In this document: in pieces, positions 49,225-58,043 of the stretch
Layout of the letters: each line of letters begins with the position of its first letter
Numbering within the stretch: position 1 is the stretch's first letter
NCBI RefSeq assembly: GCF_002811245.1
Contig: NZ_NIVQ01000008.1
Coordinates: 62,001 to 126,000 of the forward strand
Reading direction: 5' to 3'
DNA from: Vibrio salilacus
GTDB lineage: Bacteria; Pseudomonadota; Gammaproteobacteria; Enterobacterales; Vibrionaceae
Length of the DNA: 64,000 nt
The notes under the pieces: model-generated
Seen by the model: only the letters and a program-made list of their open reading frames with translations
Databases searched by the model: none
What the model was told of the DNA's origin: nothing
Position numbers and translations under genes: made by a program

Positions 49225-50256
49225 ATGTATAAACTGGCCTTGTTGCTTGTCACAAGCGCCGCTCTGAGCGGTTGTGGCAAGGAACGCCCTCCCGTCCCTG
49301 AGCCTGACTCGCGTCCTGCCAAACTGTTTACGGTTTCTCTCGGCAATTCACAATTTCAACGCAGCTTTCCTGCGAATTCCGAAGCCGGAGATAAAGTTAT
49401 TTTGGCATTTCGCGTGCCTGGCCAGATGCAGTCTATTGAAGTACTGGCTGGTCAACAGGTTCAAAAGGGAGAGGTATTAGCAAAGCTCAATCCTGATGAG
49501 TACTCACTGCTTGCCAAACAAGCTAAAGCACAATTTCGCTTAGCCGATGTCCAATATCAACGCTATACAAAGTTGCGCGCAGATCAAGTTGTGTCAGAGC
49601 AAGACTTTGACCAAGCGAAAGCCAATCATAATTCCGCTAAAGCCACGCTTGAGCAAGCTCAGGCGAACCTAAAGTACACCCAATTAGTTGCGCCGTATGA
49701 TGGCACGATATCGTTAGTGCCGGCGGAAAATTATGAGTACATCACAGCCCAGCAAGGGGTGATGAACATTCAAACCAACCAATTGATGAAAATCATGTTT
49801 TTGCTTCCTGACCATCTTTTGAATCGTTTTTCTCGCGGGGTTAACTTAACCGCAATGATGACGTTTGATGCCTTTCCGAATCATCAATATGAGCTGTTAT
49901 TTCAAGAAGTCGATACAGAAGCTGATCCGAAGACCGGCTCTTATAAAGTGACGATGATCATGGAAAGACCGAGAGATGTGGGGATCTTGCCTGGCATGGC
50001 AGGAACGGTCAATGTGACCGTTGAATCAACGGGAGCAACTAAGATACCGCCATCAGCATTAATGGAACAAGATGGTGTTTATTACGTTTGGCGTGTTGAT
50101 TTACAAGGAATGGTCAGTAAAACGCAGATAACTCTAAATGAGGCAGGAGAGGTGACTCGCGGCTTAGAAGAGGGTGACCAAATTATTATTTCTGGCGTTG
50201 AAGGTATCGAGCCGGGAATCAAAGTGCGAGAGTGGGTCAAAGAGCGAGGATTGTAA
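49225..50256 (+). CDS. RND efflux membrane-fusion lipoprotein, first of two
   Basis: A 343-residue periplasmic adaptor of an RND pump. MYKLALLLVTSAALSGCGKE has a lipobox with cysteine 17. A lipoyl/barrel-sandwich region (FRVPGQMQSIEVLAGQQVQKGEVLAKLNPDEY), an alpha-hairpin (AKAQFRLADVQYQRYTKLRADQVVSEQDFDQAKANHNSAKATLEQAQANL) and a beta-barrel domain (DPKTGSYKVTMIMERPRDVGILPGMAGTV) follow in order. It is probably the counterpart of one of V. cholerae VexI/VexJ, since the same pump follows psp genes there. Co-transcribed with the two genes downstream. Confidence 0.88.
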   Translation: MYKLALLLVTSAALSGCGKERPPVPEPDSRPAKLFTVSLGNSQFQRSFPANSEAGDKVILAFRVPGQMQSIEVLAGQQVQKGEVLAKLNPDEYSLLAKQAKAQFRLADVQYQRYTKLRADQVVSEQDFDQAKANHNSAKATLEQAQANLKYTQLVAPYDGTISLVPAENYEYITAQQGVMNIQTNQLMKIMFLLPDHLLNRFSRGVNLTAMMTFDAFPNHQYELLFQEVDTEADPKTGSYKVTMIMERPRDVGILPGMAGTVNVTVESTGATKIPPSALMEQDGVYYVWRVDLQGMVSKTQITLNEAGEVTRGLEEGDQIIISGVEGIEPGIKVREWVKERGL

Positions 50257-50257
50257 A

Positions 50258-51346
50258 ATGAAGCAATGGTTTAAACTCTGCGCGCTCTCGACTGTGGCGC
50301 TTATCGTGGCTTGTGGTGGAGAGCCTGATTATATCGACTTTGGTTTGCCAAAGGTCAAAGTTGTTGATCTTTCTAACAGCGAAGAAAGGTTAGACAAGCT
50401 TTACTTCCCTGCCGTTGCGAATGCGGCCGAACGTTCACACCTCAGCTTTCGTGTCGCAGGAGAGATCAACAATATCTATGTGAAAGAAGGTCAACGCTTA
50501 ACTAAAGGTACTCTTATCGCAGAGATAGACCCAACTGACTATCGTCTTAAGGTCGATAATGCCGCGGCGCGCTTTAGTGTCGTAGATAGTCAGTTTAAGC
50601 GCTCTAAACCTTTGGTTAATAAAGGTTTGTTGGCCAAGTCTCAATTTGATGAGATTGATGCTAATCGGCAAATTGCCCTTGCTGAACTTGAACTATCGAA
50701 GTTACGGCTCTCATTTACTAAGCTTTATGCTCCAGTCGATGGCATTATTTCTCGCGTCAGCGTTGATCAATTTGAAAACATTCAAGTTGGCCAGAGAGTG
50801 GTTAATATCCATAGTATTGAGAACGTTGAAGTACTCATCCAACTGCCCGATCGCTTATACACGAGTCAGCCCAGCCATCAAGAGATGAACGCTCTCGAGA
50901 CTTTGGTAAAAGTGCCAAGCGGTAACGTGTACCCAGCTAGCGTCAAGGAATACACCACCGAACCAGACCCTGCGACAGGTACTTTTACTGTCACCCTGTC
51001 ACTACCAATGCCAGAACAAGACTTTATTCTGGACGGTATGGCGGTCGAGGTGACAGCGAAAGGTGGCCAAGCCGACATCAATTTCACGCAAGGTGTGCAA
51101 GTGCCAGTGGGGGCGTTCTTTAACGATGACGGTGCATCAATCGAGCGAGAAAACAAGTTTGTTTGGTTGGTTAATCCCGACAATACGGTGACCAAACGAA
51201 AAGTCGTGACTGGCAATGTGAGTCAAAATGTAGTGCAGATACTGGATGGCTTAAAGCCAGATCAGAAAATCGTGATTGCCGGAATCTCACCGCTAAGGGA
51301 AGGAATGAAAGTGCAAATCGTAAACCAGGAGGCAGATAATGAGTGA
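50258..51346 (+). CDS. RND efflux membrane-fusion lipoprotein, second of two
   Basis: A 362-residue second adaptor: MKQWFKLCALSTVALIVACGG has a lipobox with cysteine 19. The same architecture follows (LSFRVAGEINNIYVKEGQRLTKGTLIAEIDPTDYRL; hairpin FSVVDSQFKRSKPLVNKGLLAKSQFDEIDANRQIALAELELSKL; barrel DPATGTFTVTLSLPMPEQDFILDGMAVEV). It begins two bases after the previous stop and overlaps the pump gene by eight bases. Two adaptors per pump suggest a mixed adaptor hexamer, as in MdtBC-like or VexIJK systems. Start chosen at 50258 from the lipoprotein signal. Confidence 0.88.
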   Translation: MKQWFKLCALSTVALIVACGGEPDYIDFGLPKVKVVDLSNSEERLDKLYFPAVANAAERSHLSFRVAGEINNIYVKEGQRLTKGTLIAEIDPTDYRLKVDNAAARFSVVDSQFKRSKPLVNKGLLAKSQFDEIDANRQIALAELELSKLRLSFTKLYAPVDGIISRVSVDQFENIQVGQRVVNIHSIENVEVLIQLPDRLYTSQPSHQEMNALETLVKVPSGNVYPASVKEYTTEPDPATGTFTVTLSLPMPEQDFILDGMAVEVTAKGGQADINFTQGVQVPVGAFFNDDGASIERENKFVWLVNPDNTVTKRKVVTGNVSQNVVQILDGLKPDQKIVIAGISPLREGMKVQIVNQEADNE

Positions 51347-54300
51347 GCAACAGGCCAATTCGCCTCAAAGTGATGACAATATTACCGGCATAGCGGCTTA
51401 TTTCATCCGCAATCGCGTGATTAGTTGGATGATTTCACTGATTTTCTTGATTGGTGGTACTGCGGCATTTTTTGGATTAGGGCAACTAGAAGATCCAGCG
51501 TTTACTATCAAAGATGCGATGGTGGTCACCTCTTATCCTGGTGCGACCCCTCAACAGGTAGAAGAAGAGGTGACTTACCCCATAGAGAAAGCGATTCAAC
51601 AGTTGACCTATGTCGATGACGTCAACTCGATTTCAAGTCGGGGTCTGTCGCAAATCACCGTTACGATGAAAAACAATTTCGGCCCAGATGATCTTCCCCA
51701 AATATGGGATGAGCTGCGTAGGAAGGTCAATGACCTTAAAGGTCAGTTGCCTCCGGGAGTCAACTCGCCTCAAGTTATTGATGATTTTGGCGATGTGTAC
51801 GGTATTTTGCTGGCGGTCACGGGGCAGGGCTATAGCTACAAAGAGTTGCTCGATTATGTGGATTACTTGCGCCGTGAACTTGAACTCGTTGGTGGCGTCA
51901 GTAAAGTGTCAGTTTCTGGGCAGCAGCAAGAGCAAGTGTTCATTGAAGTTTCGATGAAACGCTTGAGTAGTTTAGGGCTTGCGCCGCAAACGGTGTTTAA
52001 TTTGTTGTCGACACAAAACGTAGTATCGAGTGCCGGAGCGATTCGAATTGGCGATGAGTACATACGTATCCACCCAACAGGCGAGTTCCAAAGCGTCGAT
52101 AAACTGGGTGATTTAATCATTACTGAGCGTGGTGCTCAGGGACTGATCTATTTAAAAGACGTGGCAGAAATCAAGCGTGGCTACATTGAAGTACCGAGCA
52201 ACATCATCACTTTCAATGGCAAGTTGACTTTGAATATAGGCGTGTCGTTCGCGCAAGGCGTGAACGTAGTCGAAGTCGGCAAGCGATTTGATCGACGTCT
52301 TGCCGAGTTGAAGTATCAGCAGCCAGTGGGTGTCGATATTGCTGAAATCTACAGTCAGCCGAAAGAGGTCGACAAATCCGTCAGTGGCTTTGTTGTCAGC
52401 TTAGCTCAAGCGGTAGCGATTGTGATTATCGTATTACTGTTTTTTATGGGCTTGCGTTCTGGGCTATTGATCGGCCTTATCTTACTACTTACCGTGTTGG
52501 GTACCTTCATTTTCATGAAGTATTTTGCCATCGATTTGCAGCGTATATCGTTGGGCGCATTGGTTATTGCGCTAGGTATGTTGGTCGACAATGCCATTGT
52601 GGTGGTCGAAGGCATATTGATAGGCACCCAGAAAGGCCGTACTAGGATGCAAGCGGCAACCGACATTGTTACGCAAACCAAATGGCCGCTTTTGGGGGCA
52701 ACGGTAATTGCGGTGACTGCCTTTGCGCCAATTGGTCTGTCTGAAGATGCGACAGGTGAATATTGTGGCACTTTATTTACTGTGCTGCTGATCTCGTTAA
52801 TGCTTAGCTGGTTTACCGCAATCTCGCTTACCCCGTTTTTTGCCGATATTTTCTTTAAAGGGCAAAAGTTTAAGCAAACGGGTGAAGAGAGCGATCCTTA
52901 CAACGGGATGATCTTTGTTGTCTACAAGAACTTCCTAGAGTTTTGCATGAAGCGCGCTTGGCTGACTGTGATTGTATTAGTTTTAGGCTTAACGGCCAGT
53001 ATTGGTGGCTTTACTCAAGTCAAACAGTCTTTCTTCCCCTCGTCAACAACGCCGATTTTTCAAACGGATATCTGGTTGCCTGAGGGAACCGATATTCGCG
53101 CGACCAACACCAAGCTTAAAGCGCTGGCGTCTTGGTTGTCTGATCAAGACGGCGTTGAACATATCACCACAACGGCTGGCAAAGGCTTGCAACGCTTTAT
53201 GCTGACTTACGCGCCAGAGAAAAGCTACGCCGCCTATGGTGAAATCACGACCCGAGTGACCAATTATGAGCAATTGGATCGTTTAATGAGTGATTTCAGG
53301 CAGCACCTAGAACAGGGCTTTCCTGAGTTAAATTACAAGCTGAAAAAGATTGAACTTGGTCCAGGTGGTGGAGCAAAAATCGAAGCTCGAGTCATAGGCT
53401 CGGACCCTACAGTGCTACGTGGTATTGCGCGCCAAGTGGAAGATATAATGCATGCAGACCCAGGCGCGACCAATATTCGTCACGACTGGCGCGAGCGTAC
53501 TAAGATCTTAGAGCCTCAATTTAACGAGAGCCAAGCTCGACGTTACGGCATCACTAAATCCGATGTTGATGAGTTCTTAGCCATGTCTTTTTCGGGCAAA
53601 ACCGTGGGTGTCTATCGTGATGGCACCACTTTAATGCCGATTGTGGCGCGATTGCCAGAAAATGAGCGAATTGATATTCGTAACATTGAAGGAATGAAGA
53701 TCTGGAGCCCGGTATTAAGTGAATACATTCCGCTGCAACAAATTACCTTAGGTTACGACTTACGTTGGGAAGACCCGATTATTGTGCGCAAGAACCGTAA
53801 GCGTGCACTGACTATTATGGCGGATCCGGATATTCTCGGTGAAGAAACTGCAGCGACATTGCAAAAACGCTTGATGCCATTGATAGAGGCGATAGAGCTT
53901 CCACCAGGTTATTCATTGGAGTGGGGCGGAGAGTATGAATCGTCTAGTGACGCTCAAGAATCTCTGTTTACCACCATGCCGATGGGTTACTTGTTTATGT
54001 TCCTAGTAACTGTGTTTCTGTTTAATTCGGTTAAAGAGCCAATCATTGTCTGGCTTACCGTGCCTTTAGCGATTATTGGTGTGACGACGGGATTATTGGT
54101 CTTAGATACGCCATTTGGCTTTATGGCGCTGTTGGGTTTCTTAAGCTTATCGGGGATGTTACTTAAAAACGGCATCGTGTTACTCGATCAGATTGAAATA
54201 GAAATGCACTCCGGCAAAGATCCTTATATAGCCGTTGTGGATGCTGCGCTCAGCCGTGTGCGACCTGTTTGTATGGCGGCGATTACGACGGTGTTGGGTA

Positions 54301-54440
54301 TGGTGCCACTATTACCCGATATCTTCTTTAAACCGATGGCGGTGACAATCATGTTTGGTCTTGGCTTTGCTACTGTCCTGACACTTATTGTCGTACCTGT
54401 GTTATATGGTCTGTTTCACAAAGTGAAAGTGCCTAATTAA
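51339..54440 (+). CDS. vexK: RND efflux pump, inner-membrane transporter (VexK-like)
   Basis: A 1033-residue resistance-nodulation-division proton/drug antiporter with twelve expected transmembrane segments. The first is at 28-48 (VISWMISLIFLIGGTAAFFGL), with a large porter loop DPAFTIKDAMVVTSYPGATPQQVEEEVTYPIEKAIQQL. Helix 4 has the essential acidic pair region ALVIALGMLVDNAIVVVEG. The second half repeats the layout (GFLSLSGMLLKNGIVLLDQIE, VLGMVPLLPD). No outer-membrane channel gene is nearby, so it probably uses TolC. The symbol rests on remembered synteny (psp genes next to vexIJK in V. cholerae). Confidence 0.85.
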   Translation: MSEQQANSPQSDDNITGIAAYFIRNRVISWMISLIFLIGGTAAFFGLGQLEDPAFTIKDAMVVTSYPGATPQQVEEEVTYPIEKAIQQLTYVDDVNSISSRGLSQITVTMKNNFGPDDLPQIWDELRRKVNDLKGQLPPGVNSPQVIDDFGDVYGILLAVTGQGYSYKELLDYVDYLRRELELVGGVSKVSVSGQQQEQVFIEVSMKRLSSLGLAPQTVFNLLSTQNVVSSAGAIRIGDEYIRIHPTGEFQSVDKLGDLIITERGAQGLIYLKDVAEIKRGYIEVPSNIITFNGKLTLNIGVSFAQGVNVVEVGKRFDRRLAELKYQQPVGVDIAEIYSQPKEVDKSVSGFVVSLAQAVAIVIIVLLFFMGLRSGLLIGLILLLTVLGTFIFMKYFAIDLQRISLGALVIALGMLVDNAIVVVEGILIGTQKGRTRMQAATDIVTQTKWPLLGATVIAVTAFAPIGLSEDATGEYCGTLFTVLLISLMLSWFTAISLTPFFADIFFKGQKFKQTGEESDPYNGMIFVVYKNFLEFCMKRAWLTVIVLVLGLTASIGGFTQVKQSFFPSSTTPIFQTDIWLPEGTDIRATNTKLKALASWLSDQDGVEHITTTAGKGLQRFMLTYAPEKSYAAYGEITTRVTNYEQLDRLMSDFRQHLEQGFPELNYKLKKIELGPGGGAKIEARVIGSDPTVLRGIARQVEDIMHADPGATNIRHDWRERTKILEPQFNESQARRYGITKSDVDEFLAMSFSGKTVGVYRDGTTLMPIVARLPENERIDIRNIEGMKIWSPVLSEYIPLQQITLGYDLRWEDPIIVRKNRKRALTIMADPDILGEETAATLQKRLMPLIEAIELPPGYSLEWGGEYESSSDAQESLFTTMPMGYLFMFLVTVFLFNSVKEPIIVWLTVPLAIIGVTTGLLVLDTPFGFMALLGFLSLSGMLLKNGIVLLDQIEIEMHSGKDPYIAVVDAALSRVRPVCMAAITTVLGMVPLLPDIFFKPMAVTIMFGLGFATVLTLIVVPVLYGLFHKVKVPN

Positions 54441-54457
54441 ATCAAGTTACTACGATT

Positions 54458-54487
54458 ACGCCTCTGACTTTGTCGGGGGCGTTTTTT
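54458..54487 (+). terminator. Terminator of the RND operon
   Basis: ACGCCTCTGAC-ttt-GTCGGGGGCGT, eleven pairs with two or three G-T wobbles, followed by six T. It ends just before the ribosome site of the next small gene. Confidence 0.82.
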
Positions 54488-54500
54488 CAGGAGAGTCAGT

Positions 54501-54743
54501 ATGAGCCAAGACAACACTTGTGCATACAAGGCGTTGTGGCAGTTTGTTGATCATAAGCCTGTGATCAATCATTGGTCAAAGATGAGTGATTTGCCGACCT
54601 CAACTGAGCAGTCAAAGGCGATGAGCAAGTTCCTTAAGAAAAACGGCTTTAAGTTTGTCGGCGAAACCATCTGTTACGCCTTTATGCAAGCTGTCGGGAT
54701 GGTTGATGACCATTTAGTGATATGCCCTAAAAAGTCATCTTAA
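54501..54743 (+). CDS. Orphan C-terminal half of DNA-3-methyladenine glycosylase I (Tag-like, 80 aa)
   Basis: An 80-residue protein matching only the C-terminal part of Tag. ALWQFVDHKPVINHWSKMSDLPTSTEQSKAMSKFLKKNGFKFVGETICYAFMQAVGMVDDHLVICP follows E. coli Tag's region SFVNHQP...LPTSTSASDALSKALKKRGFKFVGTTICYSFMQACGLVNDHVVGC. The zinc-ligand pair HxxxC is kept (H71, C75), but the N-terminal half with the catalytic glutamate and the other zinc ligands is missing. It has a strong ribosome site (CAGGAGAG), so it looks translated and not like passive debris. Its stop TAA overlaps the lifO stop on the other strand within the palindrome TTAA. Function is unlikely to be base excision alone. Confidence 0.75.
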   Translation: MSQDNTCAYKALWQFVDHKPVINHWSKMSDLPTSTEQSKAMSKFLKKNGFKFVGETICYAFMQAVGMVDDHLVICPKKSS

Positions 54744-55612
54744 GGTGTGTCGAGTAAACCTTGGTCGTAAAGTCGCTCCAATGCTTCCACACGCTTGAGT
54801 TGTTTAGTGGCGAAGTGTTGCTGTCTAAGCTCGTTTAACTGAACTTGAAGTGATGAATCCGTGATTGATGCACTGGTTAGCAATTGTTGCCTGATCGCCA
54901 GGTAGTGAGTCAGCTCGGTTTGGAATGTTGCGCGCTGTTTATCAAGAGCCGCTAAACGTTCAGCGCCTTGTTGGCCGACTAATTCGATGCTGGTGGTATA
55001 ACGCTGTTGAATGTTGTGTTCAGGTAAACGACTTAACTGAGTTAACAGTTGAGTATTGCTTTCGGCCCGTTGAATGTAGTCGGGCATTGTTAATAGCTTA
55101 TCTTCTAGCAGTTGCTGCTGCTGTTCATTACTCAAACTGCTCTCAGCCGCCCACGCTTTTTCAATCGCCAATTGGCGTAAATGGTTCTCATCGGCAAACA
55201 ATAAGGCTATTTGTTGCGGAGTAAAAAATTGGCGTTGCAGTGTCAGGATACCAATATCCAACTGCTCAAGTGCAAGCGCGTTAATTGAGTTAGAGGGCAA
55301 TGGGTCAAGTTGCATCAAAGCACTTTTATAGTCTAAATACAGCGTAAATAGCTCGGGTGTAATGGAAACCATGTCATTGCTGTTGGCTTGTTGACTGACA
55401 TGCTGTTGTATTTGTTCAATATTGCGTTCACCAAGGCTTGACAATGCGTAGTCATAAAAAGCTTTCTCAGAACTGGTATCGGGTTCGATATCATGCTGAG
55501 AGGGGGCAAGTGTGATGGGGTCTGAGATAAGTGTTTCTTCAGTAAAGAAAGCGATCGCACTGAAGTAAACACTCAGCGCAATCACTAGGCTAACCAATGC
55601 GGTCTTTTTCAT
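54740..55612 (-). CDS. lifO: Lipase-specific foldase (lipase chaperone) LifO
   Basis: A 290-residue steric chaperone, anchored in the inner membrane by MKKTALVSLVIALSVYFSAIAFF, that folds the secreted lipase in the periplasm. The foldase motif RxxFDYxLSALGE appears as KAFYDYALSSLGERN near residue 50. The rest is highly helical with many Gln and Leu (for example LTQLSRLPEHNIQQRYTTSIELVGQQGAERLAALDKQRA), typical of the extended clamp. The ATG at 55612 lies ten bases after the lipase stop; the lip-lifO order is that of Pseudomonas and V. cholerae. Confidence 0.93.
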   Translation of the reverse strand: MKKTALVSLVIALSVYFSAIAFFTEETLISDPITLAPSQHDIEPDTSSEKAFYDYALSSLGERNIEQIQQHVSQQANSNDMVSITPELFTLYLDYKSALMQLDPLPSNSINALALEQLDIGILTLQRQFFTPQQIALLFADENHLRQLAIEKAWAAESSLSNEQQQQLLEDKLLTMPDYIQRAESNTQLLTQLSRLPEHNIQQRYTTSIELVGQQGAERLAALDKQRATFQTELTHYLAIRQQLLTSASITDSSLQVQLNELRQQHFATKQLKRVEALERLYDQGLLDTP

Positions 55613-55622
55613 CCTCAACTCT

Positions 55623-56558
55623 CTACAAGCCTTGCAGCTTTAAGCGATTAGCGTGCTGTCGATACAAGGTGACCGGATCCGTTTCAAACAAGTGGTGAAT
55701 GCCAAGTAGACCATTAATTTCATCAAGATGATTCATGCGATAGTCATCGCGAATCACCTTGCCTAAATGGGTACTGCATGTGCCGACTAGGCCATCATTA
55801 GGCTCATCAAAAGCCAATCCTAGCACTGTCATGGCGCCATCGGTTGGATCAAGTAAATTGGTAAACGTAGCGGCTCCCGTCCATGAGTAATAATAAACCC
55901 CATTACTTGCGAGCCAATCGCCATCACCACAGGTACTGGTTGGCACACCTTCAGGGTAATGTTGATTAAACGCCAATGAGCCTTGAGTGGTCAGAGCATC
56001 AAGAGATGCCAAAGCATCTTGTTCTAAGCCTTGGCCGCCAGAGAGCAGGTTAATTAATGAAGTGAGTCCGTCGGCAAGTTTGACACCGAGCACTTCTAGC
56101 CCAGAGCCTTCACGAACATTGGTACGCACTAAGTCGGCGAGCTTAGAGCCTTTATGCACTCCGCCGATGCTTGTTACTGACGCGACGAGATCAGGTCTGA
56201 CAGAGGCAACATAACGCGCTGTCGGCCCACCATGACTATGACCAATCAAGTTGATTTTTTCCTCACCGGTGGCTGCGAGTATTGTTTCTACTTGCGATAG
56301 CAGTTGCTCGCCGCGCACTTCGCTACTGTTGGTTCCAGACACCTGAGCGACATAGACCGTTGCTCCATCCTTGGTGAGCGCATGAGGGATACCATAGAAA
56401 TAATCAACTCCTGCGAGCTTATCAAAACCAAATAAGCCATGAACTAACACAATCGGGTATTGGGTTTGCGTATAATTACCAGCGTGGGCCTGAAGCGCCA
56501 CAAAAGGCTGGGTCAAAAGCAGTGTATAGCTAAGTATCAATGAGTAGGTGAGTTTCAA
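55623..56558 (-). CDS. lipA: Secreted triacylglycerol lipase (family I)
   Basis: A 311-residue alpha/beta-hydrolase exported by a signal peptide (about residues 1-26, ending ALQAHA). VLVHGLFGFDKLAGVDYFYGIP is the oxyanion region. The nucleophile S108 is in INLIGHSHGGPTARYV. D254 in DEPNDGLVGTC and H276 in RMNHLDEING complete the triad with the spacing known from Burkholderia lipase. C209 and C260 can form the family disulphide. It needs LifO and probably the type II secretion system for export. Confidence 0.94.
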   Translation of the reverse strand: MKLTYSLILSYTLLLTQPFVALQAHAGNYTQTQYPIVLVHGLFGFDKLAGVDYFYGIPHALTKDGATVYVAQVSGTNSSEVRGEQLLSQVETILAATGEEKINLIGHSHGGPTARYVASVRPDLVASVTSIGGVHKGSKLADLVRTNVREGSGLEVLGVKLADGLTSLINLLSGGQGLEQDALASLDALTTQGSLAFNQHYPEGVPTSTCGDGDWLASNGVYYYSWTGAATFTNLLDPTDGAMTVLGLAFDEPNDGLVGTCSTHLGKVIRDDYRMNHLDEINGLLGIHHLFETDPVTLYRQHANRLKLQGL

Positions 56559-56730
56559 AGCAGGTTCCTCTGGTTAGACCTCGTGTTGAGAGTTAAAAAC
56601 TAGAAGAAAAATGGAGCGAGTAAGAAATAGTAAGTGTTAATAAAATGTTAAATTATGAGTTTGGGTCAGAATTCAACAGCAATATTGAACATGCACATGA
56701 ACGTGGATGAGGTGTGCGGGTTGTGGCAAT

Positions 56731-56752
56731 AAAAGCCTCGCGAGGCGAGGCT
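56731..56752 (-). terminator. Terminator of metC
   Basis: On the minus strand AGCCTCGC-ctc-GCGAGGCT followed by TTTATT, 19-40 bases after the metC stop. Confidence 0.82.
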
Positions 56753-56770
56753 AATGATTTATAAGCTTTG

Positions 56771-57976
56771 TTAAACGCTAACGGATTTTTCTAGCATCAC
56801 GGCATTGTACCGATCTAGGCCCGTTTTGAGGTCAGCGATCAGATCGTCAACGTTTTCTAGGCCGATATGTAAGCGAATGAGGGTTCCATCAAAGTGTGGA
56901 TTGGCGACAGTACGAAGACTTGTGAAGCTTTTGGGTTCGTTAGCCAAAATCAAACTCTCGAATCCTCCCCAAGAATAACCCATACTGAAATGTTGCATGC
57001 TGTCTAACAAAGCGGTAGTTGCACGCGGATAACTGGTTTTAAGTACGAACGAAAACAAGCCGTTACCACCAGTAAAATCACGGACGAAAAACTCATGACC
57101 GGGACACGTTTCAAGAGCTGGGTGACGGACGTGGTCAACTTCTGGACGGCTCTGTAGCCATTGAGCGATCTTGAGACTGCTTTCTGCATGTTGTCGTAAG
57201 CGCACATCGAGGGTTCGAATACCACGCAAGCCAAGGTAAGCGTCGTCTGGTGAGACGCACTGACCCATTAAATAACTTTGCTCGCGTAATTGCTCCCAAT
57301 AAGGTTCACTTGCCACCGCGGTGCCAAGCATAACATCAGAGTGACCGACAATGTATTTGGTTGCTGCTTGTATCGAGATATCGACTCCGTGATCGAATGG
57401 AGAAAAATTCACGCCGGCCGCCCAAGTGTTGTCTAGCATGACGATAATGTCATGTTCATGAGCGATATTGGCTAAGGTTGGAACATCTTGAACTTCCATG
57501 GTAATTGACCCCGGAGATTCAAGAAACAGCACTTTGGTATTGTCTTGAATCAGCTCGCGGATGCCTTCACCGATCGTTGGTTCGTAATAAGTCGTCTCCA
57601 CGCCGATTTTTTTCAGCATGATTTCGCAAAAATCACGGGTAGGTTCATAACACGTATCGACCATCAATACGTGATCGCCACTTTCAACAAAGGCTAAAAT
57701 AGCATTTGAAATAGCGGCAGTACCACAAGGGTAAAGGGCACAGCCAGCGCCACCTTCAACTTCAGTCATGGCGTCTTGGAAGGCAAAATGAGTATGGGTG
57801 CCACGGCGGCCATAAAAGAGCGTTTTATTGGCACGATTGATGGTGGCGTGATGCTTTTCTGCCACGGTATCGAAAACCACGGTCGAGGCTCTTTGTACGG
57901 GGGGGTTAACCACACCGTTGGTCCACTTTTTGTCGCGACCTGCGGTGACATACTTAGTTTGCTTACTTTGTGACAT
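56771..57976 (-). CDS. metC: Cystathionine beta-lyase
   Basis: A PLP enzyme that cleaves cystathionine to homocysteine, pyruvate and ammonia in methionine synthesis. The 401 residues include [42 protein letters not shown] and [23 protein letters not shown] with the catalytic lysine in [21 protein letters not shown] and the C-terminal [11 protein letters not shown] are typical of MetC as opposed to MetB. No clear MetJ box was seen in the short upstream region. Monocistronic. Confidence 0.95.
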   Translation of the reverse strand: MSQSKQTKYVTAGRDKKWTNGVVNPPVQRASTVVFDTVAEKHHATINRANKTLFYGRRGTHTHFAFQDAMTEVEGGAGCALYPCGTAAISNAILAFVESGDHVLMVDTCYEPTRDFCEIMLKKIGVETTYYEPTIGEGIRELIQDNTKVLFLESPGSITMEVQDVPTLANIAHEHDIIVMLDNTWAAGVNFSPFDHGVDISIQAATKYIVGHSDVMLGTAVASEPYWEQLREQSYLMGQCVSPDDAYLGLRGIRTLDVRLRQHAESSLKIAQWLQSRPEVDHVRHPALETCPGHEFFVRDFTGGNGLFSFVLKTSYPRATTALLDSMQHFSMGYSWGGFESLILANEPKSFTSLRTVANPHFDGTLIRLHIGLENVDDLIADLKTGLDRYNAVMLEKSVSV

Positions 57977-58043
57977 TGGAAGTCCTTATCTAATAACGCG
58001 CTGCCTTATTTAAAACATGGCAACGCGTCAATAGCAAGCAGGA

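Noticed and set aside
54501..54743. Complete DNA-3-methyladenine glycosylase I
   Set aside because: Only the C-terminal half is present; the catalytic glutamate and N-terminal zinc ligands are absent.
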